A stretch of 64,000 nt of DNA from Ignelater luminosus (Eukaryota; Arthropoda; Insecta; Coleoptera; Elateridae): assembly GCA_011009095.1 (NCBI GenBank), contig VTPC01091068.1:234737-298736 (forward strand), written 5' to 3'. Both the position numbers and the translations under genes were made by a program. The notes beneath the pieces were generated by a model, which saw only the letters and a list, made by a program, of their open reading frames with translations, did not search any database and was not told the DNA's origin. The stretch's first letter is position 1. Each line of letters opens with the position of its first letter. Of this stretch, positions 48,264 through 59,396 are shown piece by piece.

Positions 48264-51200
48264 TTAATTTGTGTACCTGTTTAGTATAATGTGTAATATA
48301 TTAGCTGTTGGTTATAAAAGAAGATTCATATACAAGATGGGTCAAATCTTTGATTTTCTTTAATGTATTGTTTGTATGATTTTAAATTATCTTCTCAGCA
48401 AGTCTAATTACAAGAAACAAGAAGAAATATGAGCAAAAATTAGATTTCTTGAAATAAAGTGATATTTGGGGTATTTAATATTTTAGCTATTAAATATAAA
48501 TATAGATTGTGATATAATACTACTTAATTGACTTTACCACTTTTCTAAACATAAAGCGTATCTATTCTTTTATTATAATTGCAATCAGTGGTATAATTAT
48601 AATTGTAATGAGAGATATTTTGAATTTCATTTTTTGTAATACAGGCCCTTCATATTTTATGCTCAGAGGCAGCTTTCCCCTCCAATGCTCACAGTAGTTA
48701 TGCCACTGATTACAACAGGTTGTTTCATAAATGGTTATGAACATTCTAATTTATATATTGACGTACTTGCTTGTGAAGGCTTTTTTCTAATTTTTCTAGC
48801 ATTGTTTTTGGAGGAGTAATTGTTTAAGTTTAATATTAATGGTTAATATTCCTGTAAGGTTAATTTTATGCTACTTTATTAGTTCAGCAATATTTCTTTG
48901 ATAACATTTTTGCATTATTTAAATGAGCTTTAGTGTTAGCTTCTATCTATATCCATTTTGCTTTTCCATCTAGGGTGTTTGAAATATACTCAAGCAAATA
49001 CATTTATCAGCTATTTTGTTAAATAAACAATTTTAGTTCTTTAAAAATTCAAAAAGCAAGAGGTGGTTTATATGTTACTTTGTATTTCTCATCATTCTTC
49101 TCATCTACTGTTTACTAACTGTTCCTGTGGTCTGTAACTTGATGGTTCTTATATTTTGAAGTGAAGTACAACTTTGCACATGCATATACATGCAATGTTC
49201 ACTGCAACCACCTTCACCCTTGAAGCAGATGGCCCTTTTCTAGCATAAAGATTTAGAGAGTTTTTCATTTCTCATAATCTGCAGTGTTTGCTTGTAAAGT
49301 GTATTTTTATGTGCAAGACCTGCTAAGCTGTGGACTGGAGGAACATTTGTATTTTATCTGAAACTAACTTTGTTAATGATAGTCTTATCCAGTTTATTAT
49401 GATTTATATGCAAAAGAGTTTTTTCTATCTAGTGTGAAAGTGAATTTGAAAATTTTAATTTTGTTAGTTATGTATTAAAATAGGATTTTCAATTACAAAT
49501 AGATATTTCCCAAAGCTTTCATAAATTCACTCCTTCAAAAGAGATGCCAGTTAAATTGTAAAATTAGTAAGCAGCTGCTTAAGGAAAATGATCTCCGAAA
49601 AACTATTTTAAGTTAGCAGTAGTAGTAACATAAACAATTTATTATGTTATTGAGCTTTTAAATAGACATTTGATCTGTCTATCCATAAACTATTGCGATG
49701 TTGAATATAGCTTCAGAGTTTGGAAGGCTTAATAGTATTTATTTATATTTTGTTACTGCTTTCAAACAATAGTATTGTTTTTAAATGGGTAAACCATCCA
49801 TCACTTGTTGTAGTGTAAGTTTCACAACATCAAGATGCTGGAAGTTGATATTGTTGTGTACAGCAATGTTGTTGTTTTATGAATGATAGCAGAATTATAA
49901 ATACATAAACTCCATCTTTATTTCATTATCTGCTGCTTACTTACAATTAATAAAATGTGTTTTTACTCTCTTTATTAGATAATGTTCAAAATTGACAAGA
50001 AATCTGTAAAATAACTTATTTGAGCAAATTTATTAGTTTTCTCTGAGTAGCATTCTCTAAATAAACACATATTTTTATTAATGCTTTTTCGAAGGTAGTT
50101 CATATTAGACCCTGACAGGCTTGATGTCCCATATTTATTGAATAAATCTACATTAAAAGTTAAAATAATAAGTGTTCTTTGTAAGTAAAAGACGTTCAGT
50201 TGGAAAAAAATTAATGTGATTGTGTAAAGTACTACTTATGCATATAAAACAGAATATTTTCTAAAACAGTTCTGTCATATTTTTATAATGAAATTACTAC
50301 TTTAAAGGGTGGTTGGGAATGTGAAATTTCTTATTCTTGGTTATTTATTAGTATTGATAAATTTGACTCATCTTGCACACTTATTGTTTGTGTATTTATA
50401 GGTAATGAATAGTAATATGTATATTTGTAACTATTATTAGGTTATCTCTTTGCAAATAAAATATCGCCCTTCTATTTGTGTAATTATTTGATTATTAACA
50501 CCATACCAAACACTGTACTAAAGACTAGTAAGCAATTCTGGCCAGACAAAAAGGTAAAAAGACACTTCCATTTAGGGAAATCTTTTTTGGGAAATAGTGC
50601 CTTGTTGAGCTTTAAGAATCAGGGGTAAGTTTCAGATGAGGATTGAACCTGGATCACTGCTATACTAGGGTTTCTGATCAGAGAATTTCTGAGGAATCTT
50701 TAGAAATGTGGTGTTTAAAGTCTTGGGAATAGCAATGCAAGTTCGAGCCTTCTTTTGAATTTTAATTTAGTTGAATCTGAGAATTGCAAAATACGAATAA
50801 TCAGAGATTTCACCGAATCCTGGACTTAATGGTGACACTATTTTCTGATTAATGGAGGTAGTCATACAAGCTGATGATGATTTTAATTGTTCAGAATCAC
50901 AAGAAGCAAGGCAGTCTAGACCTTATCATTTGTTTTACCGTTTTTCCGTCGAGTTTCGAAAAAGAGTACACGCTTTATAGATGTGACTTTTTTAAAAAGA
51001 TTTTTAATTAACATCACCATAAATCGATCATCAAATATGTATATTTCGATGAAATTACTACCTGGGAAATTACTCATTTTTTAAAGAAAAGATTTCTTTT
51101 GTTCCATAAATTTTAATTACATATTCGTGATTTCATTGAATCACGATTTCTTTCAAGTGTATTCACACCTCAGGTAATTATTCTGTTCTTATAAAAATAT

Positions 51201-51470
51201 GATTTGTCTAGCTAGTAGTTAATATTTCCTTTTAGGCTTTTTCTTTTTCATTCTTATTTTGAATTCTTGTTCTTTATGCTTCCATCAGCCCCAGTCGTAT
51301 CTTTGGTTATACCTGCAACTACGCCAGGCGTGAAAATGTGGTAATAGCAAAGCTTGCTTATGAGTGGTTTTTGAATCAGCGAGGTGCACACCAATTTACA
51401 GATTAGCAGCACTCAAGGTAGAAGCTCTCTTTATTCTTATTTTGCCATTTGTTCGAATTGCATCCATCGT
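48264..51470. other. FBXO21 3' region and intergenic DNA
   Basis: Candidate poly(A) AATAAA near 48451. The remainder, including 49-51 kb, shows no coding frame, tandem array or paired termini that I can support. Confidence 0.5.
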
Positions 51471-53136
51471 TCAATGTACATTAAATTTTGAAGAAGCATT
51501 TAGTAGTAGTTGTAAATATTGTAATACTATAATTATGTTCTCCTGGAGTATCTCGTTCCATATAACCTCAAGTTGATGTCTCAGTTTGTCTAAGTAGTTA
51601 AGAGCTCTTGGCAATAATCTTAGTCTCTGGCCCATCATGTCCCAAAGATATTCGATCGGCGATAAGTCCGGTGATCGTGCAGGCCAGGGCAACATTTGCA
51701 ATTGTGCTTGCTGAAGGTACTGTTTGCAGTGTGTAGACGTGCGTTATCTTGTTGGAAAATACCGTTTAGCAACGTCTGCATGAATGGTACTAACACCGGT
51801 TCCAGGACATTATGAATATAGCGATGCCTGGGATGAACACAAAAGATGATGTTTCAAAACAAATCGCACTTCAAACCAAAGCTCCAGGTATTAAAGCTGT
51901 ATGGCGTCTTTCAGCAAACTCTAGATTTTGTTTTTCTTCTCGATACCGACGTACCCTCCCACGGCCGTCATTTGCCCACAAACAAAATCTTGATTCGTCA
52001 CTGAAGACAATGTTGTTCCATTGCCACCAAGCAAGCAAGCCTAACAGTTTTTTGATGTGCAGTTAAAGGAAGCTGTTGGAATGGACGGTAGGATCGCAGT
52101 CCAAAAAAAGAGATTCTTCTGTAGGTTCTTGCCACTGACTCCCGGCGATGAACAGCTCGCATCCAGTCTACAGCAACAGACCTTGTTGTTTGAAAGCGGT
52201 CTCTTCCCACTAAGCAAAGTGAACTTGTAGAAAATCTCATGTAAACTTCTATCAGCAACTGCAAGTTACAGTGTGAATTAGTTGTGAACTTAAATCAAAT
52301 TTACTGCAAACCAAAAACTGCCTTACATGGCACTAGCATGTGAAAACATGGAATTGCAAACTTACAGCAAACTAGGCAAGTAAGTTGCAAACAAGTTCAT
52401 GAATGAAAGTTAGCTGTAGCTTTCAGTACAGTACTACCGTCGGTAATTATTCGAATGCTTGAGAATACTTATGTAATAGTGTAATAATAAATAAATAAAT
52501 ATACGCTGATTGCGAAAATTAAATTAAACATTATAAAACACGCAAATGTTTTTCTGCGTACATTTGGAGCCCTAAACTGCATGTTTATCTCAAAATGCCA
52601 AAACCGTCTTAGTAATAATGACTACGATGACGAATGATGATGCGACGCCATTATAGAACAAACCGAGTAAACACTGATAAACACAACGCGCGGATGCAGC
52701 AGGTGCACCAACGTTCTTCGACGGTTGCTCGGCAAACTATGGCAGCTGAATCAAAAATTAATAAGCGCATGTCTTAACAATTACTTTATGAATGTAAACT
52801 TATTGCAAACTTATAATTGTAAACTTTCTTCAACAAATTTGCTGCAAATCCATACTGAAAACCTGAAAACAATTTTTATGTGCAAGTTAACAGGAAGTTT
52901 TCTATAGATAGTTTGGATTTGCAAACTTTCTATACATTTCTGTCACGTGGAGGTGGAGGTCGCTAAATGCCTTCTTCTGACCAAGCAGACCATATTCGTG
53001 CAACTGTAGTGCGGTCCCGATTTACCCTTCTACCAATTCCACGAAGAGAAAGTCCAGCTTTTTTCATGCCGATAATTCGACCTCTATCAAAATCGGAAAT
53101 ATGGTTAAAATTTCTACGTAGTCTTACTGGAGGCAT
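51471..53136 (-). pseudogene. Tc1-like transposase remnant split by an insertion
   Basis: On the minus strand the N-terminus starts at 53136 (MPPVRLRRNFNHISDFDRGR) with the paired-type helix-turn-helix (IIGMKKAGLSLRGIGRRVNR). After an interruption it resumes at about 52260 with TTRSVAVDWMRAVHRRE and GLRSYRP, then GIFQQDNARLHTA and finally WPARSPDLSPIEYLWDMMGQ (51701-51471). The second Asp (QDNARLH) and the SPDLSPIE block with the final Glu mark the DD34E Tc1 type. Stops and frame changes between 51.7 and 52.06 kb and the ~660-bp interruption make it non-functional. Inverted termini were not found. Confidence 0.8.
52262..52928. mobile_element. ~660-bp insertion inside the Tc1 remnant
   Basis: Transposase similarity stops on both sides of this stretch, which is rich in 'gcaaact' motifs in both orientations (tgcaaacttacagcaaact, attgcaaacttata). 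It lacks a transposase. Precise ends and a target duplication could not be fixed by eye. Confidence 0.4.
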
Positions 53137-53149
53137 TTCAAGACATTAA

Positions 53150-54173
53150 TTCTGCCACAAAATCTTGAGACAACTAATTATGTTTATTAGGTATTGTTTT
53201 GTTTCTAAGCAATAAGTTATCAAAGTTGATGAGAGACAGTTGACGAACACCACACAACCACTTAATGTTTTTGATGGAAATAGTGATCATTTCATACGCC
53301 ATAATAGAACATTATTTTAGCAAAGTTTCAAAACCGTAACCTTATTTTTAATGAGTGGTGCATTTCATGATGATTAATAATTAAAGATATATACAGGATA
53401 TTTTAAAATAACAGTACAGTTAATGATTAACAATATTTATTTATTACTATAATTTACATTGTACAGTTCTGCAAGCTACGGTTTCTAATTATCGAATTTA
53501 ATTGCAAATATTATGAACATTAAAAGGGTTTTTGCGAGAACAATAATAACCTGAGTTTTTTGCTTATTTATTTATGCTATTAATTGAAACTCAATTTATG
53601 TTGGTTTGGTTAAAGCTGGAACTACTTTTAATCTGAACGTGGAGATTCTCTATTAACGACCTAGCTAAATACGGGTCTGGTTCTGAAAATAAGTAGTATT
53701 ATATTTATAATTAATGAATTTACTAATACATATTCTTTTTGCCGATACTGACCTTTTTCCTTGCATAAGCTCCAGTGCTGTACTTATAGAAGTGACAACG
53801 GTCAAAATGTTTCCCGAGGATGGATTTTGTTGTCGATCTTACAGTGTGTCGTAATGCGCTCGACACCTAAATGAATTCAGCGACAAGTTGTATCCATAAC
53901 ATCTCCTTGATTCTTTAGGAACTTGTAGTCCAGAAGGGCGGTTTTTCGAAGTTTATCGTTTTGTTAAGGAGGCCGATTTAGAATTGGAGCTGATTACGTG
54001 TGATCTTCGGTTTTTGCTCGTTGGCGGCGTTTGAAGCTGAACTCGCGAAAGGGTGTTTTGATCGGAGCATGGTTTGAATTTGAATTGCAAATTGGAAGGC
54101 CGTTCCTGATTGCTGGGATGTCTCGTTGCTGTGGGCACCACTAGAAGAGTGTCTGGCCATCCTTCTCCTATAA
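53150..54173. other. Intergenic DNA left of the hairpin
   Basis: A 'tatacaggatatttt' motif at 53391 resembles the CAGGRTRTTT repeat ends seen elsewhere. 53.8-54.17 kb has raised GC with short overlapping frames on the minus strand and no recognised domain. Confidence 0.4.
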
Positions 54174-54660
54174 GGAACAGATCTACATTTCAAATTCAGG
54201 CTCCACCTAAATAACGAAGAAAGGATTATGGCTGAGCTGATGTAACTGAAGAACATCGAAAGCGCTCGAAGCTTAAAATTGGTTTTCTGCATTGCATTTA
54301 CAGTAGGTAGAAACATAATAAGGGAACAAACTTTGAATCTGAAAAATAAAGAGTTAACAATTAAATGTATAAAATTGAGTAAGGATACGGAACCCAGTTC
54401 TTACGTTAGCCAAAGCTTTAGAAGGAACGTTGAAATCGGTTCAAGCTACACAACCTTACATTCTCCAAGTTATGTGCGGACTGCACAGAACTTTATTTTG
54501 CCGTTCTGGATTATGAAGGTAGAAGCATAATCTGAAATGCAATGCAGAAAACCAATTTTAAGCTTCGAGCGCTTTCGATGTTCTTCAGTTACATCAGCTC
54601 AGCCATAATCCTTTCTTCGTTATTTAGGTCGAGCCTGAATTTGAAATGTAGATCTGTTCC
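54174..54660. repeat. Near-perfect long inverted repeat (126-bp arms, 235-bp loop)
   Basis: 54174-54299 is the reverse complement of 54535-54660 with one mismatch in 126 positions (ggctcCacc versus ggctcGacc). Such identity implies a very recent duplication or gene conversion. No TIR-type ends or target duplication are evident. A transcript through it would fold into a long hairpin. Confidence 0.93.
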
Positions 54661-54744
54661 AAGTTGTAACAATAACATGCAAACAAAACTATCTTACTTG
54701 GACGGGATTACTGTGATCTTACAGTATCTCAATAAGTTAACCTA

Positions 54745-55050
54745 ATGGTCTATCTTTTTGTTGACAAAACTCGGATAGATTTAGGAATTATTAAAGAAGC
54801 AAAATTGCCAAATTATCAGGAGCCCAAATGTTTACGTGATAATCCGCATTATCTTTGGTGCTATCAGCTCTCCATACAAGGATACAAGACCCAGTGTGTC
54901 AAACATAAGAATGCAGAAGAACTTCGTCTAGCATTTGGTCCGGTCTCTCAAGTTGTTTTTGCTAACCATTATACCAAATGTTGGAAGACGTCAGGAAATT
55001 CGGTAGCCGTCTACCGTTCTTGGTTACACGTTAACGACACATATAGTTAA
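54745..55050 (+). CDS. Unidentified 101-codon frame, possible terminal exon
   Basis: The frame ends TAA at 55048-55050. It is less AT-biased than its surroundings and has protein-like composition with five cysteines and many aromatics (NPHYLWCYQLSIQGYKTQC, FANHYTKCWKTSGNSVAVYR). An AG at ~54779 (cggatag) could be an acceptor giving a shorter exon starting near the residues DLGII. I cannot assign a family. It may be the last exon of an unrecognised gene, a retrocopy fragment, or chance. No upstream partner was found; the hairpin lies directly before it. Confidence 0.35.
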   Translation: MVYLFVDKTRIDLGIIKEAKLPNYQEPKCLRDNPHYLWCYQLSIQGYKTQCVKHKNAEELRLAFGPVSQVVFANHYTKCWKTSGNSVAVYRSWLHVNDTYS

Positions 55051-55325
55051 CATCAATTTTTTGCTATGTATCACAGAATTGTTTAAAATGAATTAGTTTA
55101 ATTTTTAAAATACTAACTACTTTCCTAAGAATATCACTATTGACCTTGAAACAGTTGACAACTAGTCTAATAACTACTTCAAAATTAAAATGTAGAAATA
55201 ACAATAAGGATTCATAAAATTAATCACAAAAAACTTACAAGTTGAAATAATTATACATAACTTCCTTTCAAATTACTAATGCAATTACCTACATGTGCGT
55301 TCCTGTTCCGTCTATTTTGTAGCAA
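55051..55325. other. Spacer, nothing recognised
   Basis: AT-rich, without frames or repeats that I can support. Confidence 0.5.
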
Positions 55326-55329
55326 AAGT

Positions 55330-56135
55330 AACTACATGGTATTAAAAACGAATTTTTCCAAGACTTGATGAATTGTAACCTAAACACTTTTACATCGTAA
55401 TAGGCGGTTGTAGTAAACGGACGTAAAAGAAAAACTGGATAAGCACAACCACGCAGTTTCCAAAATCAAACGATACCGTATGAAAATACCAACAGAGCAT
55501 CTCAACATTCCCTTGACAGAACGAATTCACTACCACCTCTGCCTTTAACGGTACTCTGCTAGTTGTATAGGCTAGTCTTACCGAAATATGATAGAGCGAG
55601 ATCTTCATGAGCCACAGAACCAGACACTAAAATGACCTTAAAGTATCTTTAAGCCACCAGCTGTAAAACACTGTCCACTGCTGAATCTGCTAAAATTAAA
55701 ACTTCTGGCTTTAGCCTGTTATCCAAAAGTAGCTACATGGTATTAAAAACTAATTTTCCTAAGACTTGACTAGTATAAAACGAATCATAACCTGAGCACT
55801 TTTACATTGAATTAGGTGGTAGTAGTAAACAGATGTTAAAGAAAACGTGCCCAAACACAATCACGTAGACTCCAAAATCAAACGAAACCGATGAAAATAC
55901 CAACAGAGCATTTCAAGATTCCCTGACATTTTCAGATATTGCTTCGACTTAAATATCTTAGGGCATTATGGAACAGAACAGGCTTACTACCACCTCTGCT
56001 CTTAACGGTACCTTGCTAGTTGTGTAGGCCAGTCTTACCGAAGTACCATAGAGCGAGATCTTCATAAGCCACAGAACCATTCACCAAAATGACCCTAAAG
56101 TATCTAAGCCTCCAACTGTAAAAAAACTGTCTACT
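55330..56135. repeat. Tandem duplication, two ~400-bp units
   Basis: Units at about 55330-55725 and 55729-56135 begin 'agtaRctacatggtattaaaaac' and share in the same order aaaataccaacagagcat, actaccacctctgc, gctagttgt.taggc, tagagcgagatcttcat and taaaatgacc. Identity is about 80%. Unit 2 has a ~55-bp insertion after the 'ttccctgaca' block. It resembles decayed LTR or leader sequence, but no coding remnant is attached. Confidence 0.85.
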
Positions 56136-56139
56136 ATCT

Positions 56140-57500
56140 ACGAAGGTAGCCTAAGCAAGAAAGAAAAAGATGGTCTTCATATGTGCTCTCCCAGCGGATG
56201 CTGTCATTTCTTAAACTCCTGTCTGATGTGCACATGAAAATCCGCGACGCCTAACGAATTCCTAAACAAGTGTGCTAAAATTAAATCTCGCAGCTTTAAG
56301 TAATTAAATCGGTTTTGCTCTATAACACTTTGTAACGTCCTTTGCGTTACAATTTTTTGATTTTAAGAAACTAGTACCTCTAGTCCTAGGCCAAGCTAGT
56401 TCAGTTGGTGGCCTTGGGTGAGGGTACCCTTGATCATACATACAATAAAACACATTAATTTTATTCAACCTGTATATTAAAACCTCAAATATTTTTAAAC
56501 ACAGAAATGAATATATATAAAAGTAAGATAATTATCAGGCGCCAATGCCTTTTATTTGAAAAGACATATAAAAATCTTTAATAAAAAATTCCAGTAACTA
56601 TCCAAAATCTATATAATAATTAAACCATTTACGATAAACAAAATTAGCTCAGATAAATTGTAAGTTTTTTTAAAAACATGGAAAAATTTTATAGGAAACG
56701 TAAAAGCAAAATTATTATCAACAATAGCAGAAAATTTAAAGTATAAGTATAAACATTTTTAGATTTATCAATCACCACACTCACTTATCAAAAGAATAAA
56801 GTAAAATATGAAATTTTAATAACAGCTAAATATTTGAAATGTAGCATATAGCTGAATGTGGAAAGCCCTGATATCAAAAAGAACAAAACTTTTTTGATAA
56901 AGTACTAATTTTAATTCCTGGAGCAATGAAATAACACATTCAGAAAGTCTTACCCCCAAAAAAGAGCGTCCAGCGTAGAACAGATCTGTTCTGGTTTCAA
57001 CTGAACGAAAACTGTAAATGTGTCCTACAATGAGGTTTTTCCTAGCAATGTTCAAACATTTGATAATAGAGAGCAATATAGTGTATATCTATATATCTAT
57101 ATCTATCTTGCTTTAAAATGCGGCAGAGAGAGATGATGTATTTGTTAAAACACGTGATACAAATATTGACATTGTTGTTGCAAGAGCAGGACCGATAGGA
57201 CTAGTAGCACCATCTGGTAACAATTAGAGGCTGTCAACAAACCCATTAACTAAAAAAATTACTTCCAGAAACCTTAAGACTCTACTAAAATTTTCTTTAC
57301 TTTAATATTTCTTTTCCAAAAAAAACAACGATAACCTAAATACGTGATAAACCATTATAAGAAAGATTAAATTAAAACCAAAAACTTTTATAACCTAAAG
57401 TGATTGATAAAGTCCTACTATTGATTAACTGTTAAATTTGATAAAGAGATTTCTTTTTTTATTGTTTCTTTAAAACAATTTTAGATATCAAAAACTATTT
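56140..57500. other. Intergenic DNA
   Basis: No domain or repeat ends were recognised. A short TATCTA microsatellite-like run lies near 57084-57112. Confidence 0.45.
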
Positions 57501-57517
57501 AGGTTTCGTGGTTTCTG

Positions 57518-57679
57518 ATGTGGAACAACTCTAATCTTCGCAACCAGAATGATGAATCCACCCCTCAAGTCCAACAACTTAGGAAGATGAAAGCTTATCA
57601 AGATGAAAAATCACACAGTTATCGACCACATATTGTATTGAACTTTAGAAATAAGAATTTATCGGCAAACATAAATGTT
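57518..57679 (+). CDS. Candidate 5' exon of the EF-hand gene
   Basis: ATG at 57518 opens a frame of balanced composition (MWNNSNLRNQNDESTPQVQQ...) that stands out from the AT-rich flanks. GTT|GTAAAT at 57679/57680 would be a phase-0 donor matching the phase-0 start of the exon at 59397, and an AG at 57501-57502 offers an acceptor if it is internal. No homologue is recognised, so membership in the downstream gene is an inference. Confidence 0.35.
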
Positions 57680-57715
57680 GTAAATCTTACTAAACAGTAT
57701 TTTCAGAATAACTAA

Positions 57716-59396
57716 TCAAGACTGATTAATCTAGTATTACTTAAAATATTGAATAACCTATGCAGGGTGTTCGACAATTGGTCAAACAGCTTCATGTAAG
57801 CCATATTCCCCATTTAAAACTGAGAAGAAAATGTTTATCGAAGAAAGTTTCTGGACGCGTAATTGCTTCTCAAAAAAGCAATTTAAGAGTTTTAAATCTG
57901 GCAACATAGGGCAAACATACAAACTATAATCCTATAATTATGAAGATCCAGTAATCAAACAAGCCTCGATTGATTTATTTAAGATTGAAACAAATTGATG
58001 AATTTATAAATTACAACGGGCCTCTGTTTTCTGAGCTACGAAACTAGGCAACGCACATAACACGCTATGGCATCTACGTTTTCAGAAAAAAAAGCAAATT
58101 AAGTATTCACTAGCGCCTTTGTTAGGCAACCCGCATTGCGCTTTACAGTCTACTACGTATTTGGAAAGAAACAAAACTAAATTCAAGCATTTATGTGAGC
58201 ATTAATTAGGCAACACACATTGCACGCCTCAGCCGTCTATGCATTTGAGAATATGCAAAAAAATCATTTTTATACGTACTGATTAGGCAACCTAAACTAT
58301 ACATCGCAGCCATCTATAAAATTGAAATTCATGTAAGATATTACGCTAGCACTGATTAGGCAATACACAATACACGTCGTAGTAGTATGTGCAAATAGTA
58401 TAATAATAATAATAACGATGATGATAAAAAAAATTGTGTAGCACTGTAGTTGCTTCTCTTCACAAATAAACTGCAATATTTGAAAAAAGGAAAGAAAACA
58501 TAATAAACCTCATAGTGACAACAATGAAATCACTATACGTTAAGTATAGAAATAAATAACAAATTGTCTCTAAGTTGAAAATGAAAATGACTTTTTACCA
58601 GTTATGAGAGAACATTTGGATTTTACAACCTTAGGTAGCAAAATTTACTTATTGTACTTATTGGAAAATGCTAGACTTTTGCTGTCCTTTACACTAGTGG
58701 TGCGAGTAGAGAGCTAACGTATTTTTTATCTCTTTTCTTTGACATTGGCAAGTGTATCACACTCTACCCATTAGAAAGACGACATAATATCAAAACAATA
58801 TGAAGGTACTCTACTAAAAACTATGTCCTTGTGCCGAAGCAGCAGTTCACACGCAAGAAAATATTGGCATACTACCTGTCTACCATCGTATTACATTCTA
58901 GAGTAAAAAAGAAGTAGGCGATGCGCAGCAGTGGTACCTACCGTTGAGTAAATTCGCACCATCGCGCCTAGGTATTCTCAAAGTTTCTGCCTGTCACATC
59001 GCTCTTCTAGAAACAAAAATCTTGCTTTGAATATTCTGGAAGAGATGCAGGGTTGTTCTAAGAGGATTGAAATAGTTATTGGAAGCTAAAAATAAATAAG
59101 AAATAAGTACATAAAAGCAAATGACAAAAACTACCTCAAACAAAAAACCTACGGGCGTATAAGCAGACAACATTAAAAACCTCAGCCACACAAACATAAC
59201 AACATTAATAATAATCTAGTAGGAAGAGATCAAATTGAAGTTTCACTATGTCACTCCTTTAATGTATGACATGAATTAGTTTTATATAAGAAATTTTTGT
59301 AAAACGCGGTAATATCCTCAAAAGTATTAATAATGCATTGCAGGGTAGGTATCTATTTATAGTCCCTATTAAAATGTACTAAATGCGCTGTCTTAG
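57716..59396. other. Probable intron / intergenic DNA
   Basis: A 'tatgcagggtgttcgacaat' motif at 57761 looks like the start of a CAGGGTGTT-type repeat. Four loosely similar ~100-bp stretches with 'attaggcaac..ca.a..gc' follow between 58.05 and 58.37 kb, suggesting a degenerate tandem repeat. No exon is supported. Confidence 0.4.

Noticed and set aside
53978..54745. Two frames beginning MQKTNFKLRALSMFF-like on opposite strands
   Set aside because: Both are translations of the two arms of the 126-bp inverted repeat; identity follows from the repeat, not from a protein family.
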